Assembly (NCBI RefSeq): GCF_001562275.1
Contig: NZ_CP014304.1
Span: 1,116,001-1,180,000 of the forward strand
Length of the DNA: 64,000 bases
Direction: 5' to 3'
Origin: Hymenobacter sp. PAMC 26628
Lineage (GTDB): Bacteria > Bacteroidota > Bacteroidia > Cytophagales > Hymenobacteraceae
Shown here one piece after another: positions 50,649 to 58,828 of the stretch; positions within the stretch are counted from its first letter, which is position 1, and every line of letters starts with the position of its first letter. Under the pieces are notes generated by a model. The model did not search any database. It was not told the origin of the DNA and saw only the letters and a program-made list of their open reading frames with translations. A program made the translations under genes and the position numbers.

Positions 50649-51371
50649 ATGGAACGCCACATATTTTCATCCGAAGATGCCGTGCTGGGGGCCCTGGCCG
50701 GCTACTTCGTGGCCACGGCCGACCAGGCCATTGCCGCCCGCGGGCGCTTTGCCGTGGCGCTGTCGGGCGGCAGCTCGCCCAAAAAGCTCTATGAGCTGCT
50801 GGCCTCCGACGCCTACCGCGCCCAGGTGGCCTGGAGCCAGGTGTACTTCTTTTTCGGCGACGAGCGCACCGTGCCCAAAACCTCGCCCGACAGCAACTAC
50901 CTGATGGCCAAAAAGGCCCTGTTCGACCCGCTGGCTATCCGGCCCGACCACGTTTTCGCCATCGATACTGCCCTGGCCCCGGCCGAAGCGGCGGCGCAGT
51001 ACGGCGTGGCCATCGAGGAGTTTTTCGGCGACGAGCCGGCCCGGTTCGACCTCGTGCTGCTGGGCTTGGGCGACAACGCCCACACGGCCTCGCTCTTCCC
51101 GCACACACCCGTACTGCACGACCAAAGCGTGGGCGTGAAGGACGTGTTCGTAGCCGAACTGGACACGACCCGCATCACCCTCACGGCGCCGTTGCTCAAC
51201 CAGGCGCGTGCCACGGCCTTCCTCGTGTACGGCGCGGGCAAGGCCATTGCCGTGCAGCAAATCCTCCAGGGCCCCCGCGACGTGGACCAGTACCCCGCCC
51301 AGCTCATCGCACCCGCCGGCGGCAACGTGCACTGGTTTTTGGACGAAGCCGCGGCTGCCGATTTGAAGTAA
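50649..51371 (+). CDS. pgl: 6-phosphogluconolactonase
   Basis: 240 residues. FAVALSGGSSPKKLYELLA is the phosphate-binding segment of the glucosamine-6-phosphate isomerase/lactonase fold. VYFFFGDERTVPKTSPDSNY and LLGLGDNAHTASLFPH follow, the last containing the catalytic region of lactonases. It hydrolyses the lactone made by Zwf before Gnd acts, so this operon encodes the whole oxidative branch. A clear terminator follows. Confidence 0.95.
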   Translation: MERHIFSSEDAVLGALAGYFVATADQAIAARGRFAVALSGGSSPKKLYELLASDAYRAQVAWSQVYFFFGDERTVPKTSPDSNYLMAKKALFDPLAIRPDHVFAIDTALAPAEAAAQYGVAIEEFFGDEPARFDLVLLGLGDNAHTASLFPHTPVLHDQSVGVKDVFVAELDTTRITLTAPLLNQARATAFLVYGAGKAIAVQQILQGPRDVDQYPAQLIAPAGGNVHWFLDEAAAADLK

Positions 51372-51392
51372 GAGTTGAGCGGAAACAGCATG

Positions 51393-51428
51393 AAAAAAGG
51401 CCTTGCCACTACGGCAAGGCCTTTTTTT
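51393..51428. terminator. Terminator of the gnd-zwf-pgl operon
   Basis: AAAAAAGGCCTTGCC pairs perfectly with GGCAAGGCCTTTTTT around ACTAC, with T runs in both directions. Confidence 0.92.
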
Positions 51429-51541
51429 GCTTTTAGGGCCCCGGGGCAGCCTCACCCCCGGCCCCGAGGGGTGCGTTCAATTTGCTCGTTCAGGTACTGG
51501 CACGCCTCTCCGCAGGAGAGGGCCCCGGGGGTGAGGTTCCG

Positions 51542-52306
51542 CTACGGCAGCTCCGCAAACTCCGTCGCCGGTCGCGCCGTTTCTCCGGGCCGCAGCACCA
51601 GGGCGGCGCCGTCGCGCACCACGATGGCCGCCTTGGCCAGGCCCAAAAATAGGCCGTGCTCCACGATGCCGGGGATGGTTTTGAGCTGCGCCGCCAGCCG
51701 CTCCGGCTCCAGAATCTGGCCGAAGTGGCAGTCCACGAGCAGGTTTTTCTGGTCGGAAAAGTAGTGTTCGGCCGCGCCCGGCTGGGCCATGCGCACCACC
51801 GGGGCCCCACCGAGGGCTTCTACCGCGTCGAGCACCCAGGGCAGGGCAAACGGCACCACTTCCAGCGGCAGCGGGAACCGGCCCAGCACCGGCACCAGCT
51901 TCGACGAATCGCCGATAACTACCAGGTAATCCGAGGCGGTTTCCAGTACTTTTTCGCGCAGCAGGGCCCCGCCGCCGCCTTTTATCAGGCGCAGCTGGCC
52001 ATCCAGCTCGTCGGCGCCGTCCACGGCCAGGTCGAAGCGCAGGCCGCGCCGGGGCTCCACCAACGGAATGCCCAGCTGCCGCGCCAGGGCCTCACTGGCC
52101 AGCGAGGTGGCCGTGCCCTGCACCTTCAGGCCGTTCTGCACCGCCGCGCCCAGCTGGATGATGAACTGCGCCGACGTGCTGCCCGTGCCCAGGCCCAGCA
52201 GCATGCCGTCGCGCACCCACCGCAGGGCGGCGGCGGCCGCCACTTGCTTTTCCTGGGCCAAGGTTAGGGCCCCGGCGGGGCTGGGGGAGGCGGCGGCTGG
52301 GTTCAC
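51542..52306 (-). CDS. rpiA: Ribose-5-phosphate isomerase A
   Basis: About 254 residues from a GTG at 52306. No ATG precedes the first conserved helix (LTLAQEKQVAAAAALRWVRDG), and a TTG further upstream would add 18 unconserved residues. GLGTGSTSAQFI is the phosphate-binding loop, AVDGADELD and IKGGGGALLREKV the active-site strands (Asp, Lys and Glu). It interconverts ribulose and ribose 5-phosphate. It converges on the gnd-zwf-pgl operon, so oxidative and non-oxidative steps are clustered. The start is uncertain. Confidence 0.93.
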   Translation of the reverse strand: MNPAAASPSPAGALTLAQEKQVAAAAALRWVRDGMLLGLGTGSTSAQFIIQLGAAVQNGLKVQGTATSLASEALARQLGIPLVEPRRGLRFDLAVDGADELDGQLRLIKGGGGALLREKVLETASDYLVVIGDSSKLVPVLGRFPLPLEVVPFALPWVLDAVEALGGAPVVRMAQPGAAEHYFSDQKNLLVDCHFGQILEPERLAAQLKTIPGIVEHGLFLGLAKAAIVVRDGAALVLRPGETARPATEFAELP

Positions 52307-52363
52307 GGGCGTGGGGGGGTAGAGGTAGTTGGAATGATGCAAAGCAGAAATACAGCACAAAAA

Positions 52364-52480
52364 TAGGCCGTCATGCTGAGCGCAGCCGAAGCATCTCTAC
52401 CGCTGAGTACATCAATCGCCGAACGATTTAGATTACTTACGCGGAAGAAATGCTTCGGCTGCGCTCAGCATGACGGCCTA
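52364..52480. repeat. Palindromic element D (CATGCTGAGCGCAGC family)
   Basis: The left arm TAGGCCGTCATGCTGAGC continues GCAGCCGAAGCATCTCTACCGC. The right arm GCGGAAGAAATGCTTCGGC ends CAGCATGACGGCCTA. The arms pair almost fully over 40 bases around an AT-richer centre. The outer 12 bases match those of element E. Confidence 0.9.
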
Positions 52481-52555
52481 ACGAAGCAAATAGGAATCTA
52501 CTTGCCCACACTCAGCATGACGGCCTAACGAACCAAGTACGAACCTATTTACCCA
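52464..52555. repeat. Tandem 45-bp duplication covering the 3' end of the DUF2911 gene
   Basis: 52464-52508 and 52511-52555 agree at 39 of 45 bases. Both start CTCAGCATGACGGCCTAACG. The second copy holds the last codons and stop of the DUF2911 gene; the first copy, on the same strand, would read Gly-Lys-stop with synonymous changes. The first copy overlaps the right arm of palindromic element D. Confidence 0.8.
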
Positions 52556-53429
52556 TTTTCTTGGCTTCGGCAATCAGCTCCTCGTCCATCTTCACGTACT
52601 CGGTGTTGGCGGGGGTGGCGGCGAGGGCGGCTTTTTTCGACGCTTCGGCGGCGGTGATGGCGCCTTTGTAATCCTTCATTTTTAGGCGGATTTTGGCTTC
52701 CGTGTTCAAGTTCCAGAACTTGGTGGGCTCGGCGACGTTGGCCTTCTGAATCCAGGCCAGGGCCTGCTTGGGGTCCTTGTTGCTGTCGTTGTAGTACACG
52801 GCCGCGGAGGCGAGGTCGGCGGGGGCGGGGTTGGCGTTCTTGGTGATTTTCTCGTCGATTTGGGCAGCGATTTTGCTGTCCACATCGGCCGTGATTTTGA
52901 ACTTGGCGCCCGTCGTGGCCCAGGTCATCTCCACGTTGGCCGTGGCCGGGGTAATGTCGGTAAAGTCGATGGTGAAGGTTTCGACTTTGGCGGGCAGCTT
53001 GTAGGGCTTGATGGTGAAGCGGGCCACGTCCTGGTCGTCCTTGAAGCCGTCCACGTCGGCGCCTAGTTTGAGGTTTTTGTTCAGCACCACCGTCCACTCC
53101 GCCGCGGCGGGAACGGTGTAGATGCCGTACTCGCCGGCGGGCACTTTCTTGCCCTCAATGGTCACATCGTCCGAAAACTTGATGCTGGTGGTGGCGTTGG
53201 CGCCCGTGCGCCAGCGCTTGCCGTAGGGCACCACGGTGCCGAAAATGGCGCGGTTCTTCACGCCCGGCCGCGAGTACACGATGGTCACGTCGGTGAGGCC
53301 CACGCGCTGCATCACGGTGCTTTTAGGGCTGGGCTGCGGGGTATTGATTTGAGCCTGAGCCGCGGGGGCCCCCAGCAGCGTAACAGCCGTAGCGGCCGCG
53401 GCGGAGAAAGTCAGCAGTTGAAAATTCAT
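52545..53429 (-). CDS. DUF2911 family exported protein
   Basis: 294 residues with a signal peptide ending AAQAQ. SPKSTVMQRVGLTDVTIVYSRPGVKNR and VPYGKRWRTGANATTSIKFSDDVTIEGK are the DUF2911 signature, a beta-sandwich of unknown function common in Bacteroidota. The C-terminal ~100 residues are helical with a TPR-like look (SNKDPKQALAWIQKAN, KDYKGAITAAEASKKAA). It is probably periplasmic. Confidence 0.92.
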   Translation of the reverse strand: MNFQLLTFSAAAATAVTLLGAPAAQAQINTPQPSPKSTVMQRVGLTDVTIVYSRPGVKNRAIFGTVVPYGKRWRTGANATTSIKFSDDVTIEGKKVPAGEYGIYTVPAAAEWTVVLNKNLKLGADVDGFKDDQDVARFTIKPYKLPAKVETFTIDFTDITPATANVEMTWATTGAKFKITADVDSKIAAQIDEKITKNANPAPADLASAAVYYNDSNKDPKQALAWIQKANVAEPTKFWNLNTEAKIRLKMKDYKGAITAAEASKKAALAATPANTEYVKMDEELIAEAKKMGK

Positions 53430-53461
53430 CGAAACTTGGAAATGGGTTGGGTTGAGGCCCC

Positions 53462-53504
53462 AAAACTACAAAACCCGCGCTGGGGACGCGGGTTTTGTAG
53501 TTTT
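53462..53504 (-). terminator. 18-bp perfect hairpin after the low-GC orphan gene
   Basis: AAAACTACAAAACCCGCG (53462-53479) pairs with CGCGGGTTTTGTAGTTTT (53487-53504). It lies just past the stop of the minus-strand gene and about 30 bases before the DUF2911 start. The left arm also reads TAGTTTTG on the minus strand, so part of it could serve as a -7 box. Confidence 0.7.
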
Positions 53505-53506
53505 CA

Positions 53507-54118
53507 CTACCATATTTTCCACCAAGGTTTCTTATTCGTTCTGCGTATTTCGTACTGCTTGTAGCTTCCTCCCATCAGAATTTTTGTATCAATATTATAT
53601 GTAAATTCCACTAATTGGTCAATATCATTCATAGGGTCATAAGAGAAACCAGTTATAAGATTGCCATTTAATTTCAGGTCTTTCAGTCCGTCCCAAGAAA
53701 TCCGTTCACAATGCCAATAGTCTCCATTTGCTTCTACTATCGTCAAATCAACGCTGCCTTCTAAAACAAAACGCTCATCCTGTGTTTTGAAAATATTTAC
53801 AAATCCAACTCCAAAAACTGAAATTGGTTTTGTATTATCAGGATGCATTACATAGCAAGTTCCACCAGCAACTACAAGCAGTTTCTCGGTATCTGTTAGT
53901 TCATGTATTTCGTTAAATCCTGTCCAACCTGGTTGGAAATTTGCAACCCAGCTACTTCCATCCGATTTGTAAAATCGTACTGGAAAGCCTTCCGAATAGA
54001 ATGGTTCGTTTCTTTCGGTTACCGGAATGTACATCGGTCCATAGGCAGGCAATGAATTTAAAATCTCATATTTTCTTGTTTTCACATTTTCGTCCGCATC
54101 ACTTTCAGTTGTATTCAT
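53507..54118 (-). CDS. Low-GC orphan protein of unknown function
   Basis: 203 residues from ATG 54118 (ATG 54181 would add 21). Its DNA is clearly more AT-rich than its neighbours, suggesting recent transfer. Motifs: YGPMYIPV, EPFYSEGFPVRFYKSDGSSW, GGTCYVMHPD and CERISWDGLKDLKL. This pattern recurs in uncharacterised proteins scattered across bacteria and may be an immunity-type or accessory protein; no function is known to me. It lies next to hicBA on the same strand. Confidence 0.6.
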   Translation of the reverse strand: MNTTESDADENVKTRKYEILNSLPAYGPMYIPVTERNEPFYSEGFPVRFYKSDGSSWVANFQPGWTGFNEIHELTDTEKLLVVAGGTCYVMHPDNTKPISVFGVGFVNIFKTQDERFVLEGSVDLTIVEANGDYWHCERISWDGLKDLKLNGNLITGFSYDPMNDIDQLVEFTYNIDTKILMGGSYKQYEIRRTNKKPWWKIW

Positions 54119-54214
54119 AGCTTCTGAAATGTGCCAAATTGCGACTGTAGGAAGTTGACGTAAATTCTGTTGTAGTCTCATCAGCAAGCCGTGCTAACCG
54201 CGTTACATCAGCAA

Positions 54215-54403
54215 CTAGCGCATGGGTGGAATGCCCAATTGCTTGCAAATAATACGCGCCATGTTGTTGTCAATCTCGCGGTGCCGGGCGAGAATGGTTT
54301 GCCTCTGGTTGGTAGGGTTGAATAAGGCGGTGTGGTTGCCACCTTCGCGCAAAATGATGCAGCCGTTGACTAAAATGTGTTTCACCAGTTCCAGGCGTTT
54401 CAT
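54215..54403 (-). CDS. hicA: HicA-type mRNA interferase toxin
   Basis: 62 residues, the usual HicA size. ILREGGNHTALFNP carries the catalytic His24 in the dsRBD-like fold, and ILARHREIDNNMARII is the second motif (RHxEI). It cleaves mRNA when free of antitoxin. Its ATG follows the hicB stop with no gap (TAGATG), giving the antitoxin-first order seen in part of the family. Confidence 0.93.
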   Translation of the reverse strand: MKRLELVKHILVNGCIILREGGNHTALFNPTNQRQTILARHREIDNNMARIICKQLGIPPMR

Positions 54404-54616
54404 CTACGCAACCAATGATTCCTGCGTGTAGGTTCGGCCCGCGTATTCCTGTGTGGTGAGGTCCGCCTGGACTTCCAAATAAAATTGTAGGCCCGCTAAT
54501 AAGTTCTGCTTTAGCTCTTCCACCGTTTTGCCTTGGTCAATGACCGCGGGAAACTCCTTGAGTTGGCCAACGAGCCAGCCATCTTCGCCCTGCTCAATGA
54601 TTGCGGTAATGGTCAT
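54404..54616 (-). CDS. hicB: HicB-type antitoxin
   Basis: 70 residues. ITAIIEQGEDGWLVGQLKEFPAV and TVEELKQNLLAGLQFYLE form the HicB partial RNase H fold that masks HicA. It lacks an obvious C-terminal DNA-binding domain, so autoregulation by this short form is uncertain. It is the first gene of the pair and lies about 30 bases downstream of the ABC exporter gene's end. Confidence 0.92.
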   Translation of the reverse strand: MTITAIIEQGEDGWLVGQLKEFPAVIDQGKTVEELKQNLLAGLQFYLEVQADLTTQEYAGRTYTQESLVA

Positions 54617-54647
54617 AATAAATAGATTAGGTACGAAACAAACTTAC

Positions 54648-56486
54648 CTAGCTCAACTCAAACTGCAACCGTAGCAAGTTCGCGTACAGCCCGCCTTCCC
54701 GCTCGCTCAACTCGTCGTGCGAGCCGGATTCGACGATGCGGCCGCCGTCGATGACCAGGATTTTATCGACTTTGCGGATGGTGCTGAGGCGGTGGGCGAT
54801 GATGATGCTAGTACGGTGCTGGAGCAGCTCGTCCAGGGCCCCTTGCACGAGCTTTTCGCTTTCGCTGTCGAGGGCCGAGGTGGCCTCGTCGAGGATGAGG
54901 ATGGCGGGGTTTTTCAGGATGGCGCGGGCGATGGCCACGCGCTGGCGCTGCCCGCCCGAGAGCTTGATGCCGCGGTCGCCCACCACGGCGTCGAGGCCCT
55001 CGGGGAAGGAGCTGATGAACTGCCAGGCGTTGGCCTGGCGGGCGGCGGCGATGATTTCGTCGTCGGTGGCCGTGGGCTTGCCGTAGGCGATGTTCTCGCG
55101 GATGGTGCCTCCGAAGAGCAGCGTTTCCTGCGGCACGATGCCAATGTGGCGGCGTAGCTCGGTGAGGTCGTAGCTGCCCACGGGCCGGCCATCGACCAAA
55201 ATCTCGCCGCCGCTGAGGCCGTAGAACTGCATCAGCAGGCCGGCGATGGTACTTTTGCCCGCGCCGCTGGGGCCCACAAGGGCAATTTTCTCACCCGCCG
55301 TAATATGAAAGCTGATGTCTTGCAGCACCGGTAGGTCGGGCCGCGTGGGGTAGCTGAACGCCACGTGGCGGTACTCGATATCGCCGTGCAGATTTAGGGC
55401 CCCCTGGGGGTTGGGCTGGTGGGTGGGCTCGCTGGCTTCGTCCAGGATTTCGAGGATGCGCTCGGAGGCCCCCAGCGTGCTTTGCACCTTGCCATAGAGT
55501 TCGCCCAGGCCCGCCACCGAGGCCCCGATGAAGGCCGTGTAGATGATGAACGACACCAACTGGCCGATTTCGAGGTGGCCCGGGCCGGCGGTGTACACCA
55601 GCGTGGCCCCGCGCCACAGCACCAGGATGATGCCGCCGAACAGGCCGATAATCACAAACGACACGAAGCCGCCGCGGTACAAGTTGCTTTGCAGCGCCGC
55701 CCGCACCACTTTGCCCAGCGAGACGGTGTAGCGGCTGATTTCGAACCGCTCGTTGGTGAAGGCCTTCACCGAATTGATGGCCTGCAAGGTTTCCTCCACG
55801 ATGGTGTTGGTGTGGGCCAGCTCCTGCTGGGTAGTTTTGGCCAGGGTGCGGATTTTGCGCCCGAACAGCCCTGCGGCCACCACTATGGGCGGGAAGGTGG
55901 CGAGCATAAACAGCGACAATCTCGGTGATACCAGCATGATGAACGTGATGCCACCCAGCAGCGTGAATACCTGCCGGAACAGCTCAGCCAGCGTCAGCGA
56001 AAACGTGTCCTGAATCTGGGCCACGTCGGAGGTAATGCGCGAGGTGATGGCTCCCACGCGGTTTTTCTCGAAGAACGGAATCGGCAGCGTCACGAACTTG
56101 GCGTAGAGTGCCTGCCGGATATCGCGCACCGTGTACTCGCTCACCTGGGTGAAAAACCAGATGCGCCCGAACGAGAAAATGCCCTGGCACACGATGACCA
56201 CGAACAGCAGCAGGGCAATGTGGTTGATGTCGAGCACCAGGCCGCCGGGCAGCGTAACGGGCTTGTGGTTGGCCGCGTCCACGAGCTTGCCCGCCACCCA
56301 CGGAAAGGCCATGAACGTGCTGCTGCTGAGCAACAACATGACCAGGCCCACGATGAACTTAGCGCGGTAGGGCAGCACAAAGCGGAAAATCCGCAGGCTG
56401 CGTTGGAGCGACTGTTTGTTTATTTTCGGTTTGGGCAGGTCGGCCGTGAGGTCGTCGCCGCCGGTATTAAGTCCGCTTCGGGCCAT
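54648..56486 (-). CDS. ABC exporter, fused permease and ATPase (MsbA-like)
   Basis: 612 residues. Six transmembrane helices lie between ~35 and 330, starting with IFRFVLPYRAKFIVGLVMLL. The nucleotide-binding domain has GPSGAGKST (Walker A), LSGGQRQR (signature) and ILILDEATSALD (Walker B), with a downstream His switch (IIIAHRLSTI). It works as a homodimer to export lipids or drugs; the substrate is unknown. The N-terminal 30 residues are basic and cytoplasmic. Confidence 0.94.
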   Translation of the reverse strand: MARSGLNTGGDDLTADLPKPKINKQSLQRSLRIFRFVLPYRAKFIVGLVMLLLSSSTFMAFPWVAGKLVDAANHKPVTLPGGLVLDINHIALLLFVVIVCQGIFSFGRIWFFTQVSEYTVRDIRQALYAKFVTLPIPFFEKNRVGAITSRITSDVAQIQDTFSLTLAELFRQVFTLLGGITFIMLVSPRLSLFMLATFPPIVVAAGLFGRKIRTLAKTTQQELAHTNTIVEETLQAINSVKAFTNERFEISRYTVSLGKVVRAALQSNLYRGGFVSFVIIGLFGGIILVLWRGATLVYTAGPGHLEIGQLVSFIIYTAFIGASVAGLGELYGKVQSTLGASERILEILDEASEPTHQPNPQGALNLHGDIEYRHVAFSYPTRPDLPVLQDISFHITAGEKIALVGPSGAGKSTIAGLLMQFYGLSGGEILVDGRPVGSYDLTELRRHIGIVPQETLLFGGTIRENIAYGKPTATDDEIIAAARQANAWQFISSFPEGLDAVVGDRGIKLSGGQRQRVAIARAILKNPAILILDEATSALDSESEKLVQGALDELLQHRTSIIIAHRLSTIRKVDKILVIDGGRIVESGSHDELSEREGGLYANLLRLQFELS

Positions 56487-56557
56487 AGCTGGTGGCGCAG
56501 GTATTGGGTTGCGCCGTAAGATGAATAAGGTAACTCAACTAAGAGTTTTTAACAAAA

Positions 56558-56661
56558 ATCAGGCCGTCATGCAGAGCGCAGCGAAGCATCTTTACTGCGG
56601 CAGTAATCAGAATTAGTTACGCGGAAAAGATGCTTCGCTGCGCTCTGCATGACGGCCTGAT
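56558..56661. repeat. Palindromic element E, perfect 36-bp arms
   Basis: The left arm starts ATCAGGCCGTCATGCAGAGC and ends GAAGCATCTTT; the right arm is its exact complement (56626-56661). The centre holds TACTGCGGCAGTAATC and TTACGCGG. It lies between the ABC exporter start and the TonB-C gene end, and may act as the latter's terminator. Confidence 0.92.
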
Positions 56662-56674
56662 TTATTATAAGGTT

Positions 56675-57124
56675 TTACTTCAAAACTTTAAGCGTGGCGC
56701 CGTTACCAAACGGCACCGGCAACTGGATGGCTACCGGCAGCGGCACGCCCAGGCGGGTGGCCGGCTGCCAGGGCGGCAGCAGCGCCGCCACGCGCAGCGC
56801 CTCGGCGTCGCACTCGGGCGAGAGCGACTGGGCCACTTTCAGGTCGCCAAGGCGGCCATTGGGGCCCACGGTAGCATTCAGCAGCACGTTGCCCGTGATG
56901 CTTTTGACGCGCGCGGCCTCCGGATACTTTACGTTGTCCTGGAAAAACGTGCCCAACGCCTGGGGGCCCCCGGGGTACTGCGGCGCTTTGTCGGGCCGGT
57001 TGGCGGCCCCGCCGCGGGCCTGGGCCCGCATGCGGCCGGGCCGCAGCACGGTGGGGGCCGGGGCCGTTTGCGCCAGCACCACTGCGGGTCCGGTAAGTAG
57101 CAGCAGCAACAGTGAGGATTTCAT
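56675..57124 (-). CDS. Small exported TonB C-terminal domain protein
   Basis: 149 residues from ATG 57124. A signal peptide (SSLLLLLLTGPAVVLAQ) precedes ~45 disordered residues and a TonB C-terminal domain: FFQDNVKYPEAARVKSITGNVLLNATVGPNGRLGDLKV. It has no inner-membrane anchor or long Pro-rich spacer, so it cannot work as a classical energy-transducing TonB; a periplasmic role is likely. Such short forms are frequent in Bacteroidota. Confidence 0.85.
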   Translation of the reverse strand: MKSSLLLLLLTGPAVVLAQTAPAPTVLRPGRMRAQARGGAANRPDKAPQYPGGPQALGTFFQDNVKYPEAARVKSITGNVLLNATVGPNGRLGDLKVAQSLSPECDAEALRVAALLPPWQPATRLGVPLPVAIQLPVPFGNGATLKVLK

Positions 57125-57162
57125 TAACAGAACATTAGCGGGCAAAACCAGGGCCCCACGGA

Positions 57163-58665
57163 CTAAACCACCGGCGCGGGCGCGGGGTTCAGCGGGGCGG
57201 GGCGCGAAATAGCGAACAGGCCCAGCAGGATCAGGGCCCCATTCAGGAGCAAAATCTCGAAGCCGAACTTGTATCCGCCCAGCCACGCCACCGAGTTTTG
57301 CACAATGAGCAGCGTGAGGCCCACCCCAGCCACGCATACGGGCAGCACCAACCGGTCGCGCAGGCTGCGCTGGGTGAAGATGCCGAACGCAAACAGGCCC
57401 AGCAGGGGCCCGTAGGTGAAGCCCGCCGCCTTGTACACGGCGTCAATCAGGCTCTGCTCGTTGAGGGCCCGAAAGATGAGGATGATGACGATGAGCACCG
57501 CCGACCAGCCCAGGTGGGTGAGCTGGCGCAGGCGCGTCTGCCGGGCCTCGGGGTACTTTTTGATGTCCAGAAAATCGACGCAGAACGACGTGGTGAGGGC
57601 TGTGAGGGCCGAATCGGCGGAGGCGTAGGTGACGGCGATGATGCCCAGGATGAAGATGACGCCGGCCACGAGCGAGAACTGCGTGGTGGCCAGGTACGGA
57701 AATACTTTGTCGGTGTCGAGGCCGCCCTTCAGGTTGAGGAGCTGCGGCAACTCGCTGAGGTGCAGGCCCCGGGCGGCGGCGTACTGGTACATGAGCACGC
57801 CCAGGGTGAGGAACAGGATGTTGACGCACACGATGACGGGCGTGAACCAGAACAGGTTTTTCTGGGCCTCGCCGAGGCTGCGGCAGCTCAGGTTTTTCTG
57901 CATCAGGTCTTGGTCGAGGCCGGTCATCACGATGGTGATGAACATGCCCGAGGCAAACTGCTTCCAGAAGAACTTGTCGTCGCGGAAATCGGAGAAATAC
58001 ACCTGCGACATCGGGCTCTCGCGCACCGCGCCGACGAGCTGCTTGAACGAATAGTTCAGCGCGTCGGCCATGAAGTAGATGCTCAGGCCCACGCAGCTCA
58101 GCATGGCCAGCGTCTGGAAAGTATCGGTCCAGAGGATGGTTTTGAGGCCCCCTTTGAAGGTGTAGAGGTAGATGAACAGGATGCTGACCACCACCGTGAC
58201 GGCAAACGGCACGCCCATAGCATCGAAAACGGCCAGCTGGAGTACGCCCGCCACCAGGTACAGCCGCAGCGCCGAGCCCAATGAGCGCGAAATCAGGAAG
58301 AACAGGGCCCCCGTTTTGTAGCTCCAGTAGCCGAAGCGCTGCTCCAAATAGGAGTAGATGGACACCAGCCGGAGCCGGTAGTAGAGCGGCAGTAGCACCG
58401 TGCCAATGACCAAGTAACCGGCCACAAAACCCAGGGCCACCGCTAGGTAGCTCCAGCTTTTGCCGTACACGTTGCCCGGCACCGAGATGAACGTGACGCC
58501 CGAGAGCGAGGTGCCGATCATGGCAAACGCCACCATGTACCAGGGCGCGTTGCGGTCGGCCACGAAGAAGCTCTCGCTCGTGACCTTGCGCGAGGTGAGG
58601 ACCGCAATGACAATCAGAACAGTGAAGTAGCCCGCAATGAGGCTCAAAACGAGGGTTGGGGACAT
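57163..58665 (-). CDS. Sodium:solute symporter (SSS family)
   Basis: 500 residues with 12-13 hydrophobic helices. The start (FFVADRNAPWYMVAFAMIGTSLSGVTFISVPG) and the Na+-binding helix (ITVTYASADSALTALTTSFCVDFL) match the SSS family in its Bacteroidota form, related to proline and sialic acid carriers. The substrate is unknown. An exact -7 box lies five bases before the ATG. Confidence 0.92.
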   Translation of the reverse strand: MSPTLVLSLIAGYFTVLIVIAVLTSRKVTSESFFVADRNAPWYMVAFAMIGTSLSGVTFISVPGNVYGKSWSYLAVALGFVAGYLVIGTVLLPLYYRLRLVSIYSYLEQRFGYWSYKTGALFFLISRSLGSALRLYLVAGVLQLAVFDAMGVPFAVTVVVSILFIYLYTFKGGLKTILWTDTFQTLAMLSCVGLSIYFMADALNYSFKQLVGAVRESPMSQVYFSDFRDDKFFWKQFASGMFITIVMTGLDQDLMQKNLSCRSLGEAQKNLFWFTPVIVCVNILFLTLGVLMYQYAAARGLHLSELPQLLNLKGGLDTDKVFPYLATTQFSLVAGVIFILGIIAVTYASADSALTALTTSFCVDFLDIKKYPEARQTRLRQLTHLGWSAVLIVIILIFRALNEQSLIDAVYKAAGFTYGPLLGLFAFGIFTQRSLRDRLVLPVCVAGVGLTLLIVQNSVAWLGGYKFGFEILLLNGALILLGLFAISRPAPLNPAPAPVV

Positions 58666-58670
58666 GAGCG

Positions 58671-58678
58671 CAAAGGTA
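58671..58678 (-). promoter_or_regulatory. -7 element of the SSS symporter gene
   Basis: The minus strand reads TACCTTTG, five bases before the ATG, implying a leaderless or nearly leaderless mRNA. No TTG was found at the usual -33 distance. Confidence 0.5.
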
Positions 58679-58828
58679 GGGCCCCCGGGCAGCGGGCGCC
58701 ACCCCGCCGCTTGGGGGACCTACTGACGTGCGGCCCAAGGTTTTATGGGGCGCACCGCAGTGGTTTTAGCGCAGCACCCCGCCGCCGGCCGCACCGCCGC
58801 GCACGGCGCCCACCTTCCTCGCCCGCAC

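Noticed and set aside
54215..54616. Possible CRISPR or phage remnant near hicBA
   Set aside because: No spaced direct repeats, integrase or phage structural genes were found; the toxin-antitoxin pair alone explains the region.
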